Source: Littorina saxatilis (taxonomy: Eukaryota > Mollusca > Gastropoda > Littorinimorpha > Littorinidae). From it: a stretch of DNA of 64,000 nucleotides. Made by a program: the position numbers and the translations under genes. The stretch lies in assembly GCF_037325665.1 (NCBI RefSeq), contig NC_090245.1:71644126-71708125 (forward strand), read 5' to 3'. Under the pieces are notes generated by a model that saw only the letters and a program-made list of their open reading frames with translations, had not been told where the DNA came from and made no database searches. Positions 1-11,300 of the stretch are shown piece by piece. How positions within the stretch are numbered: position 1 is the first letter of the stretch; every line of letters starts with the position of its first letter.

Positions 1-1900
1 CATATACATTTGATGGATTATTCTATTCTCAATAAATTCTCGAACTGTGAAAATAAGATTGAGAAAGAAAAGAATGGAACAAAAAACACACTGTCAGTTT
101 TGAAGATGTAACTCAGTCGAAGCGGCTAATGCCACAGACGCAGCGAACTGTTTAACGCTAGTCGCAGAACAGAAGACTGAGAAGTGTTCTACTCAGTTTT
201 GAACACACTTTTTTTGTAAGTTGTGAACACTGTGTAAAATGCTATCTAATTCAGATTCTATATACAAGAAACAGTAGCACACATAGTAAACACAGCCTTT
301 GCCATGTGTGCTACTTTTTCCTGTAGAATTATATAGTTCGTCACTGCCACAGTGTTCACAAATGGTTACAAAAAGAGTTAGAGTGTTCAAAAGTGGAACA
401 TTTGCGTTTACAGTGTGAATAGTGACCACGGGTTGCGTTTCATGATGATTACATAACCAGAGTTACATAACAGAACAAGTAATGATACATGGACCTTGGA
501 ATCACCAGTAGCGATCAACAAACATCTGACTGACCTGGTTTGATGATTACTGGACACAAGAATGAAAGATCAAATCGTAAGTTAAAAAAATGTTAATGTT
601 CATTTTCATGTTAACATAATAGAATAGACAATTGTCTCTTCGGAGCACATCGCATCACTCACGAGAGAAACACATACAAGTTGCTGATTAAAAGTCATGA
701 TGATGACACACGTATGCTATTTCATAACAAATGAGGATGAATAGTTAAACTAGTTTACAAATTTAATGCTGGACGAAGCTAACCACACAAAATGAACTTG
801 ACTTGAATTCAGTTGTTTCTCGCTCCACTGGTGCTGTGTGTGTCATGCAGTATGTGTATCAGTGGGTTTGCGATTGTCACGGCCGTACAGTGCATTGACG
901 GCATAGGTACACATTATCTAAGAATGCACACACTGACTATATACGTTGAGTTATATCTGAAGCTGACGCACACCGTCGTGACGCAAACTTAGGAGAAACA
1001 GACAGAGAAAAAAAACAGGCAGACATACAGACTAAAGAACGACACACACACACACACACAGCGCACGTTGACATACCTCAGTCAACAGACGGACACTGAC
1101 AGACAGACAGACAGACACTGAGACAGAGAGACCCACCCACCCCACACTTACCTGATTAGGTCCAAATCCCAACTGCAATAGGAATCCCTCTGTTTCTAAG
1201 AAGAGCCAGAGAAAATCGTAAAGTGTTGTTCTCTACCAGCGAGCTTGCTGTGCTGGCTGCGGAAACACAAGTCATGAAATGTGATGAGTACAGCAGAACA
1301 AGCAAGCTGTCGCACCGTCGGAAATAAAAAAATAATAACTCAATCTAGCCCAGGGCATTTCCGTTTGTTCTTCACTGGTAGGTGTCTGTCTCCCTGCCTA
1401 TGTCTGTATCTTTACCTCTCCCCTCAGTTCCGTGTCTGCCCCGCCGACTGACTCCCCTCCCCAACCCCCTCCCGGCCCACATCTCAGTCTCTCAGTCTCC
1501 CTATCTCTCTATATTGCTATTTCATATGTTACGTGGATTTCCATTGGTCAATTGGGCAAAACTGAGCTCATTGTAAAAGTGATATCGACGACATTTCCGT
1601 CGATATCAGTTTTGATATCGACGACCTCTTTATTGCTTCCCCACTTCAAAAACAAAAACACCTGAATTTAAAAACAAACAAATATATATGAAAATGTAAT
1701 GATCCCAGAATTTAGTTGAGCAAGTGACTAAAGACTTTTTGAAAGAAAAGACATTTTTAAATACTGAAAAGTACAAGAAATAGTGAACAAAAAGAAATAA
1801 TAATCAGAGGGAGGGATATGGAACAGCCAAAACTGAGACAAATACTTTTGTAATTTCTTTACAGTAAATACAAAATGTCCAGAGAATTAGCAATATATCT
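1..1900. other. No gene recognised
   Basis: I see no conserved coding exon here. The stretch is AT-rich, with short CA and GACA tracts around 1040-1110 and a pyrimidine-rich stretch at 1385-1510. A small inverted pair built on GATATCGACGAC lies at 1578-1626 and resembles the larger palindrome just downstream. Confidence 0.5.
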
Positions 1901-1903
1901 AAC

Positions 1904-2042
1904 ATTGACTGACTGTGTGATGATATCTTCTGCTATTGGTCTGTTTCGACAGTGATATCAAAATCTCGACCTCCTGTCTCGATTTTGATATCACTGTCTC
2001 AACAGACCATAGCAGAAGATATCATCACACAGTCCGTCAATA
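1904..2042. repeat. Near-perfect 139-bp palindrome
   Basis: Two arms of about 67 bp (1904-1970 and 1976-2042) are reverse complements with only a few differences, around a loop of about 5 bp. The arms carry GATATC several times. It may be a MITE that is all inverted repeat, or a foldback remnant. No target-site duplication was identified. Confidence 0.75.
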
Positions 2043-2452
2043 TTGGGTAATCTCTGCCGCTTTCCTCAGTTCCGTCAGTCAGTCTGCCCCGCTAACCCCC
2101 CACCCCATCTCTCTCGGTCTCGCGATCTCTATCACCTAATGTTGAAGTTGTTATTTTGTCTTGGTAAAGACTTAAAAAACTGAGTTAGGTTTAGTAAGTT
2201 GCTACGTTATCTCTGATGGAAGCGGCATCCATGGTGCATCTGTTTAGGCCAGTTTAGTTCTTGTGCACGTGACTAAGTTTATTCGAGTCGTTCCTCGTCC
2301 GTCTGCTAGGTGTGACTATATTCGCCCGTTTGTACCTGTCGTATCTAGAGATATGCATTTTCTTGTTCTATTCAGTTTTGTTTTTTAGCTTTCTGTTTTA
2401 ACCATATGGCCTGGGAGTCTTGTAAATTTAGAAAAAGACAGACAGACAGTCA

Positions 2453-2546
2453 GACAGACGAACGCATACATACACACACGCACACACACACACTGACACA
2501 CACCGTGACTGACAAACACACACACACACACACACATACACACACT

Positions 2547-2597
<51 letters not shown>

Positions 2598-2598
2598 C
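2453..2598. repeat. (CA)n microsatellite
   Basis: Almost uninterrupted CA dinucleotides with a few G/T interruptions. They give long Cys/Val-rich or Thr/His-rich open frames on both strands that are not genes. Confidence 0.9.
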
Positions 2599-3051
2599 CA
2601 CCACCACCGGCCGCACCATAGTCACCACCACCACATTTAAGTAAAACGTACCCACCCTTAAAAACCAAAACAACAATCAGAAACGATCCAATCACGTAAA
2701 TGTGACTTGCCCAAACGAACCACAAATTGATCTTCACATTCGAATCTGTAGAGGAAAAAGACATCAACAGTCAGTACATCCTTCCTTTTGCGCTCATTGT
2801 AGGCCTATACTACATTGTATAGGCTACTGATCACACATTAAGATCTCAACTTGATACATTCAGAAGTGGCGGTCAACTGTATATATATCGTGCATTGCCT
2901 TCCTGTGTGTATGGCCAATCCTTCATCCCCGACTGGAGCCGTAATGACTGACCTTTTTCTGTCTGTCTGTCCGTCTGTCCGTGTATGTCTGTGTCTCTGT
3001 CAGTGTCTGTGTCTGTATCTGTGTCTGTCTGTATGTCTGATGAGACAAAAA

Positions 3052-3353
3052 ACCGAGGTCCCTTCGTGTACACTACATTGGGGTGTGCACGTTTAAAGAT
3101 CCCACGATTGACAAAAGGGTCTTTCCTGGCAAAATTGTATAGGCATAGATAAAAAATGTCCACCAAAATACCCGTGTGACTTGGAATAATAGGCCGTGAA
3201 AAGTAGGATATGCGCCGAAATGGCTGCGATCTGCTGGTCGATGTGAATGCGTGATGTATTGTGTAAAAAAATCCATTTCACACGGCGTAAATAGCTCCCT
3301 GCGCCTTGAGTCCGAGTCTCGAGATACGCGCGCGATATAAGACTTCATATAAA
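3052..3353 (+). mobile_element. SINE/LINE-type 3' tail
   Basis: A non-coding block ending in a segment with ACGCGCGCGATATAAGAC just before a TGTC microsatellite. Similar 'cgcgatataa' tails occur on other retroposons of this window (around 7835 and 59385). I infer the 3' half of a short retroposon; the 5' end is not defined. Confidence 0.45.
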
Positions 3354-3496
3354 TATGTCTGTCTGTCTGTGTCTCTGTCACTACAACCTTGTATGTCTGT
3401 CTGTCTGTCTGTCTGTCTATCTGTCTGTTTCAGTGTCCGTCTGTCTGTCAGTCTCTCTCTCTCCTATGCCCCTCTCTCTCTCTCTCTCTCTCTCCT
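3354..3496. repeat. (CTGT)n/(CT)n microsatellite
   Basis: Tetranucleotide CTGT and dinucleotide CT runs between the retroposon tail on the left and a LINE fragment on the right. Confidence 0.85.
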
Positions 3497-3893
3497 ACGT
3501 GACCAAGCACCCGAATATCTAACTCACTTGTTTCAATCAACTCCTTCTCGGTATTCCACCTTCAAGCATAATCTGGCCTGCCCGAAGCCACGCATTGACA
3601 TATTTAAAACTAGTCTTTCATACTCGGGAGCCTATGTCTGGAACTCCCTACCTACATGCTTAAAATCGATCAGTAACCTTAAAACATTCAAAACACATCT
3701 GCAAAAATACATTCAAACATCACTTTAATGTGATGTGCCTGGTTGCTCAAACGTATGTATGCCTTCTATCCTTCTGAAATGTGCATGTGTGTGTCTTGCG
3801 TCAACTTGGTGTGTGTTCTGATAATGTATGGTTGTATTGCCCGTATTGTGATATCTGTATAATTCTGAATGAATTGAATAGGAGTAAGCTTCA
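3494..3893 (+). mobile_element. LINE 3' end (reverse transcriptase C-terminus)
   Basis: The frame ending at 3728 encodes a tail typical of non-LTR retrotransposon ORF2 proteins: a short stretch, then YSGAYVWNSLP, then KTFKTHLQKYI before the stop. In LINE families the WNSLP motif followed by 'F(K)xxL(K)xxL' marks the very C-terminus, downstream of the polymerase. About 165 bp of 3' UTR follows, ending near GAATGAATTGAATAG. The copy is 5'-truncated, lacks the polymerase core and is inactive. The clade cannot be fixed from this piece. Confidence 0.65.
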
Positions 3894-4389
3894 CTTAATT
3901 GCAATCGCCTCTACATTGGCCAGACGCCCGTGACACGTCAGCTAGTCAGTGGCTTTCCGCAACTTACTTAATGAACTGCTTGCATCCTGATCGGCAAATA
4001 TGCGATAACAGGATTTTGGACGCACTGTTTCGGCGTTTCGTGTACACTAATTGATTAGATTGCCAATAGACTATCGTAATACTCATCCTTATATGTGATG
4101 TGCACTACAGACTGCAAGGTATGTCGCTGTGTCATCATCATCTAATTCGCAATCAGTGACACGGGTCACTGTGACCAACGGCATTAATGTAATTACAATA
4201 CAGGCCGAACAGAAACAAACGGACGGACAACAAGCAGGCAGGCAGCACTCTCGATGACGACTCAAGCGTACTGCGGGTCACACTCAGATACAAGCCGTAG
4301 TGCAGACATAGGCCTACTACTGAGTTCAGACAGACAAACCGCGGTAGGCTTAGCATACCCGCACGCTCTCAGTCTCAGTCTCTCTGAGT

Positions 4390-4548
4390 CTCTCTCTCCG
4401 CCTACACAAACAAACACACACACACACACATGCGGAAACACACCGACACACAAACGCGCGCGGACACACACTCACACACACGTGACAAGCGCGGCCGGAC
4501 GTGACATACACACACTGGCACTGTGACACACACACACCGGCACAGCGG

Positions 4549-4592
<44 letters not shown>

Positions 4593-4680
4593 TGACACAC
4601 TGTGTCACACACACACATACACGGACACACTGTGACACACATACCACACACACGCACACCCACACACACGACACCGGGCC
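4390..4680. repeat. CA-rich compound microsatellite
   Basis: Long stretches of CA with interspersed GACA and CGGACA units. The Cys/Val-rich translations on the minus strand are artefacts of the repeat. Confidence 0.85.
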
Positions 4681-4739
4681 ACACGGCATAGGCCTACACA
4701 AGGGCTCACTGACGGGCCGTGTGACTGGCACAGCCTAAC

Positions 4740-5125
4740 GCTGATGGGGTCTATGTCGACGGCCAAAAGAGTGGGATTCCCTGTAGGTGGAGTTCCTGGA
4801 GGGGGATCCCTGTATACAGGGAATACCACAGGATTTAGTTTGGCCTCGAATTTGCTTTATATCCGATATCGTGCCGTTAGCCACTCCGATTTAGTTTTTG
4901 TAGCCTCGTGTCGCTGATATCGCTGAAAGTCACGTGATGCTTGGCGACATCGGTAGAATTTGATGTTTTTCAATCTTTTTTGATATTTCTTAGAAATTCG
5001 AGTATGGTTTGCAAGTTTTAGTGAAAAACCCCTCCCTGTGGGATTCCCTGTATACAGGAAATCCCCCTCCAGGAACTCCACCTACAGGGAATCCCACTCT
5101 TTTGGTCGACATAGACCCCATCAGC
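4740..5125. mobile_element. TIR element, family E copy 1 (MITE)
   Basis: A 386-bp element bounded by inverted repeats that begin GCTGATGGGGTCTATGTCGA, continue for about 60 bp and include GGGATTCCCTGTA. There is no coding capacity. A second, partial copy in reverse orientation lies at 63401-63637. Flanking target duplications are not obvious, so the superfamily is unassigned. Confidence 0.8.
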
Positions 5126-5372
5126 CACCGTGACTGACTGACCCGGACAGGCTGACACACACACAAGCATTGACCTTCAAAGTCGTGGCTGTAAGGAGAT
5201 CAGTAAAAGATGCTTACGTTCTTACTCAAAATTATTATGAGAGAAAAATAACAACATTGTGAGAAAGGAAAAAAACTGTAAAGAAGTCACTCAATATCTA
5301 CTTTCGATTTTTGATACACAAAAGGTATTCTCAAACGGATAAATCTTCAGTTGCTAACATCCGGTCGTTTAA

Positions 5373-5377
5373 CCAAT
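5373..5377 (+). promoter_or_regulatory. CCAAT box just upstream of the proposed TIMM44 start
   Basis: A CCAAT pentamer lies 22 bases upstream of the proposed TIMM44 start codon. No TATA box is evident. Placement in the promoter or 5' UTR is inferred from the gene model only. Confidence 0.25.
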
Positions 5378-5398
5378 CACATTTCTGTCAGAAGCAAC

Positions 5399-8300
5399 AT
5401 GGCTTCCATGTGCCGAGGTATCGGCATGCTTGTTCGACATCAAGGTCGTTTTCAGGTCGGTTCATTTCAGTACAATACGTACATTTGGTTAGACTTTGTT
5501 TGTTTGATATGGTCATGTCATTCTTACACAGCTGAACATTTTGACATGTCACACTGGCTTCTGCATGGGCTATTTTGCGCAGTGTCACGAGTAGTCATTC
5601 TCAATTTCTTGTCTGATGAAACTTTGAAAGATCTATGTAACTAACGCTTACTACGATTTAGTGACACATGCGGCTTTAGTTAAGACGTCAGTGACATGTT
5701 GATCTGACTTGTGCTACTGTGATCAGCTTCTACTTCTAAACGTTTCCCGAACATTCCCTGTTAGAAGTGTCACACTAGAAACGCGGTCTTCCCAAAGACA
5801 ATAATAGCCTGGAACCACCTAGACAATAAGATAGTGCACTCAGACAGTACTGAGGCCTTCAAGTCGGCTCTAGCACCCGCTAGTGGCCGATAACAAGCAC
5901 GCTGCGCATCCCACCCGTTGCACCAATGCCAGTTATCTGGATGCAGCAACGTACCCAATCAGAATCAGAATCAGAAAGAACTTAAAAATGTCCAAGTGAA
6001 GAAGAAGGGAAAAGCCAACACTGACTGAAAACCTGCATTAGGAATTCATGTGTTTGCTGTTCCTATAAAAAAAAAAAAACACTAAAACTGCACTGGCTAT
6101 ATGCACTCGGAGAGTATACAAGATTCTGACGGGTACTTATTTTCTCCAAAAGCCCCCGAAAACCCCAAAACCTCGGAAAACCCCCATCTAAACTAATAGT
6201 GGGGCTCCTACGTTGCAAAATCAATAACTAAATCTATCTTCAAAGTGAAGTTTTGGAAATGCCTGTGAGAAGTCATGCCTGATTCATGCTACTTGCACCC
6301 TTATTTTTGTGTTGAGAGCCGGATTTTTGTCGAAGTCGATGCAACAATTTCAATGCAAGGGAGGTAACTCTTGTTACTCAAAAGCACAAGTGTTGATGAC
6401 ATCATGTGATTAGTGCTTCCGCTCCTTCGTAAATCCTCGCACAAACACGAAAATAAAGCCATGAACAGTGAAAGTTGCAGATATAAGTCCTGATTTCAAA
6501 CAAATATATGTAAGGCCTAAAAAAAAAATAGGTGTGGTTACGGTAACCTGACCTACCTTATTTTTAGGGGCCATAACTTTTTATTACATTTGTCAAAAAA
6601 TAAAAAAAATAAAAAAAAAAACCCAGTGCAGAAAACGCAATGAAAGCGAAAGCGCTCGAGTCGCACACTTATTTCCCTGTCAAGTAGGTTTAATTTGTCC
6701 ACATTAGAAAAAAAAGTGAAGAAAAAAAAAGTGATTGCCTACCTTCCTACCCTATTTTTTTGGCTATGTTACCTTAACCACACCTATTTTTTTTTGGCCT
6801 AAGTTGTAACAAAACACGATCTAAGGATGAATTTTCTTAAGTTTTGATGAGGTTTTCAGGGGTTTTCAGAGACAAGTAGTACCGGATTCTGACCCCTGTT
6901 TACACTCTGGCATTAATTTCTGGTCGCGAAGCGAATTTGCCATTTAATACCACTTTGCGATAGGAACGCAGAGCAGTTGATTTGGCCAAAAAGAAAAATA
7001 TGTCTGTTTCCGGTAACATCGCCGAAAAAATAGGGTCGGTCGGTCGTTTTTGAGTCACTTGAGAAAAAGTGACTCTATGTAATCGGTCAGTGTTAGTCTG
7101 TCCGGCCGGCCGGCCGTCCGGCCGGCCGTCCGTAGACACCACCTTAACGTTGGACTTTTCTCGGAAACTATCAAAGCGATCGGGCTCATATTTTGTTTAG
7201 TCGTGACCTCCAATGACCTCTACACTTTAACGATGGTTTCGTTGACCTTTGACCTTTTTCAAGGTCACAGGTCAGCGTCAAAGGAAAAATTAGACATTTT
7301 ATATCTTTGACAAAGTTCATCGGATGTGATTGAAACTTTGTAGGATTATTCTTTACATCAAAGTATTTACATCTGTAGCCTTTTACGAACGTTATCAGAA
7401 AAACAAGGGAGATAACTAGCCTTTTCTGTTCGGCAACACACAACTTAACGTTGGGCTTTTCTCGGAAACTATAAAAGTGACCGGGCTCAAATTTTATGTG
7501 AACGTGACTCATTGTGTTGTAAATAGCAATTTCTTCCTGTCCATCTGATGCCTCATATAATATTCAGAACTGCGAAAGTGACTCGATCGAGCGTTTGCTC
7601 TTCTTGTTTTAATTTTTTTTAATTTAGTTTTTTTTTTTAACCTTTTTCTTAAGTTTTGTTAACGTCTTTTTAGGATAATTTTTTTTTTTTTAACGCTTCC
7701 TTAGTTTACTGACCGTCAAGCCCCACTCCAAAACAAACTCATCGGATGTTGCTTTCCACTGGCCCTTCGCTTGAGCAGAGTACACTTTGGGGTTAAGCGG
7801 GCCGTGAATGTCAAAAAAGATAGCAGCTATGGCCGTCGCGATATAACCTTGAATGGTTGAAAACGACGTTAAACACCAAATAAAGAAAGAAATAGCAGCT
7901 ACGGTGAGATTGGCAGAAAATGTTGCTATGACTTTCTTGTCAGGCGTGTGGTCGCATTTTCCTAGAATAACTGCAAGAGGAAATCTTGCCACAGACCCTT
8001 CAGAGGGATTCACGGCGTCATTGGCCGCCATGTTTTTTTTCGCGTGACAACGGAAACGGGAAAGTCTCTTCGATTGTGAAGTCTCATCGACCGATTGCTT
8101 CCCGTTTTTTTTTTTTTTTTTTTTTTTTGGGTGCGAAAAGCGGAAAAAACCTTTAGGGTCGGCGCTTAACCCCTTCACTGCCACAGTATAACAGCATTTT
8201 GGTATTGCTGTGCGCCAGGGCAAATTTCGCTTTCTTCGGTAGGTTCACTAATCTGTTCACTGCTCAATCATTTATTGAGATATCTCTTAGATCTTTGGCA

Positions 8301-11300
8301 TGTGGTTTGCTTACACCCTTGGCTATTATCTGATAACATGATCATTGGACTTTGTTTGTGATTGTTATAGTAAAAATCGATATAATGACCATTTTTGTCA
8401 AAAATTACAGTTTCCAAACTTTCACACACACACACTGCAGCACGTAAAACCGCAGAAAACACAGCTAAAACTGGTGTCAAACATCAGGTACTCACATTAC
8501 AGCCCATAACAGTATTCTTCTGTGTGGTAATCCATAAATCACTTTTTGTAGAGCTTCCAGAACACTGTATCATTTGAAAACAGGTCTACGAGTTGATGTC
8601 CGACTTTCGGCCGCCATTTTGAATCTTATAGATCGGAAAAAACTTCTAAAAATGTTTTTACCACGTGGTACTAACTTATCTGAACGGTCAATGGGAAAGA
8701 ACTGTGTTTAAACCCCTACAAGAAGTTGGACAGTGGTTACCTCATATTTAGTTTTCACAAATGTCCTGAAAAGTGCTGATGTAAATGCCACGTACGGGCG
8801 TATGACAAACCAAACATGACCACGTATCTAGTACGTGCTGGGCAGTGAAGGGGTTAAAAATAGGGTCGGTTGGGTTACCCGAAACAGACATATATTTTTC
8901 TTTTTGGCCTTATAAGAGTAAAAAAAAACAAAAAAACAATCTGATGCTGCACAGCCTTTGCTGTAACTTTTGATTCATGGTATCAAAGTACTGGCTAGGG
9001 ACAAGCACAGACAAAAACAAACACACACAGACACAAAACTAATGCCACAAGTACAAGTGTACTGTAAGATTTTGAATAAATTTGCAATTTTGCTAAGTAC
9101 TGATTATTTGTTCTTCGGGTGAAAGGAAGATACTAGCACCTAATGCAAGTTGCTCATTTGAAGCATACAGTGAGTAGTACAATAGCCAAGTAGTTAAGAT
9201 GTCGGCGTTCCATATGGAAGGCTCGGGGTTTGAATCCCAGCTGCGTCTGGTGAGTTAAGGTTAGAGATGTTTCTGCTCTCCTGGGTCAACTTATGTGTAC
9301 CTTATTCCCCTTCATGTGTGCACACAGGCACAGGACCAGGTACGTATGGCACAGTTTGCTTGGTTTTGGTAAGGCCAAAAAGAAAAATATGTCTGTTTCC
9401 GGTAACCCGACCGACCCTATTTTTAAGCGCCGACCCTAAAGTTTTTTTTTCGCTTTTCGCACACACAAAAAAAAAAAAAAAAAAAACGGGAAGTAATCGG
9501 TCGATGAAACTTCACAAACGTCACGCGAAAAAAAACATGGCGGCCAATGACGCCGGGAATCCCTCTGAAAACGTAAAAAAGGTTTAAATTTTTTTTTTTA
9601 AATAAATTAAAAAACGACCGACCGACCCTATTTTTTTCGGCAATGTTACCGGAAACAGACATATTTTTCTTTTTGGCCTAAGAAAAAAATACCCAGCATG
9701 CAACCAACCCTCAAAAACAGAGTATGACACTGGCAGCTAAATGGCATGAAACATAAGTGTATGTGGGAGTTGCAGCCCATGTACGCAGAAGAAAAAAAAG
9801 TGTACATAACCACTGGTACAGGTGTTTTGTTACAATAGGTGTAACTGTGTCTGCCTTTTGAACATTGATCCACATATCAACATTGCTTTTTTTGATCTGC
9901 TTATAACTTTCATTCTTTTTAATTATTTTCAGTTTCAAGCATACAGACAGATAGCCAGCAGCTGGTCCCTGCATGCCAGGTCCCCCTGTCCATCATGTGG
10001 TCACTCCAGGTATCTTCTCAACAGTGGTCAGCTGGACTTCAGGATAGCGCAGCAACAGGTAAGGCCCCCCCCCCCCCCCAAAATGTGTATGTTTCTGGTA
10101 ACATACATGGCTACAAAAAAATAGGGTAGGTAGGTAGGGAATTTTTTGGTATTTTTGTTGTTTGTTTTTAGGTCAGGGTAGAAAATAACTATACAGTGAC
10201 GCAAAGAGACTGGACTTACCATACAAAGAGAAAGACAACACATTACAAAACAAATGAGACAAAAGGGATGCGGGGTTATCCCCCTTGAGTCGTCTGCCGT
10301 CTGTTACTTTCGTTTTGACGCTTTTTTTCCTTCTTTTTTTTTTACAAATGCAATAAAAAAAAAGTCTAGGGTCGGCGGGAAAAAACTAGGTAGGGTCGGG
10401 TGACCAGAAACATACAACTATTTTTTTGTTGCCTAAGCACTAGAACATTTACACTGTCTCCAATAATTTTCTCTGTCATGTGATAGCTAAATCTTATCAG
10501 GCATGGGAATGGTCCTTGGATCCACTAATTTCAGAGGTTTAGAAATTGCAATCTCAGAGGTAATAAAAGTCAAATGTTCAAAATGTGCAAGGCATGCCCC
10601 TGGTACCCCTTTATTTCTGAGTTTTTTCCTGTCAGCTACATGTATTACCATGCCTGCTTATGTGACACCTAAATAAAAGTAAATTGTTAATCATTGTTTT
10701 CAGTGACTTAGCACTTTGTATTTGGGGATGCGTAAAGTTTTGTTTGGGGTTTTGGTAATTGTTTAGTTTTGTCACCATCATCAGTGAGTATAAGTTGATA
10801 ACAGTATATCACTGTAAGTGTGGGTACAAATATATATAACAAGTCGAGTGAAGTAAAATAAATATATTTAATCAATCTGTCAATTTCACAGATTGATACT
10901 AAGCGCACTGCATTTTTCAAAAAAAAGAAGATAATCAGCGACCGAGACTGAACGTGCTGACATTCACGTGCAAAATGTAGCGTCCCGCATTTGCTTGAAG
11001 TAACAAGCCAGTATTTCGCAGTAGCGTACAGCGCTTAATAGGAAAGCGCTCTTTTCTGTATTCATTTTAAAAAGCGGAGCTTGTTTTTAATCCTAACGTA
11101 TCTGTATGTCTTGGGAATATGGTAATGCTAAAGAATAAGATGACATCATTTTTGGATTGATTGTATTTTAAGTAAAAAAATTTAGATTTTTAATGACCAA
11201 ACTCATTAATTAATTATTAAGCTTCCACGCTGAAATGCAATCCCATAGTACGAGCTTCGTCGACGACTGCTTGACCTAAATTTTGATCAATTTGATCGAA

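Larger units (their letters stand above)
6984..8909. mobile_element. Harbinger-like MITE, copy 2, with three nested insertions
   Basis: Both ends carry GGCCAAAAAGAAAAATAT and a GTCTGTTTC motif in inverted orientation. The flanks (TTT left, TTA right) give only an imperfect TWA duplication. The element itself is about 0.6 kb. The rest is a Helentron-like repeat (7052-7608), a truncated retroposon (7830-7891) and a piggyBac-like MITE (8166-8857), each with its own boundaries. The interior sequence 'ggccgccatg... cgggaagt' matches copy 3 at 9373 in inverse orientation, which confirms family membership across the insertions. Confidence 0.8.

Noticed and set aside
2385-2767. Cys/Val-rich ORFs
   Set aside because: They are translations of (CA)n microsatellites. 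The similar ORFs at 4350-4731 are rejected for the same reason.
7186-7512. A 108-residue minus-strand protein, identical at 27196-27522
   Set aside because: Identity of the frame only reflects the near-identical family A repeats; there is no domain and no codon-level signal.
7690-8223. A 177-residue minus-strand ORF
   Set aside because: It runs across borders of a MITE, a truncated retroposon and a piggyBac-like MITE, so it cannot be a conserved gene.
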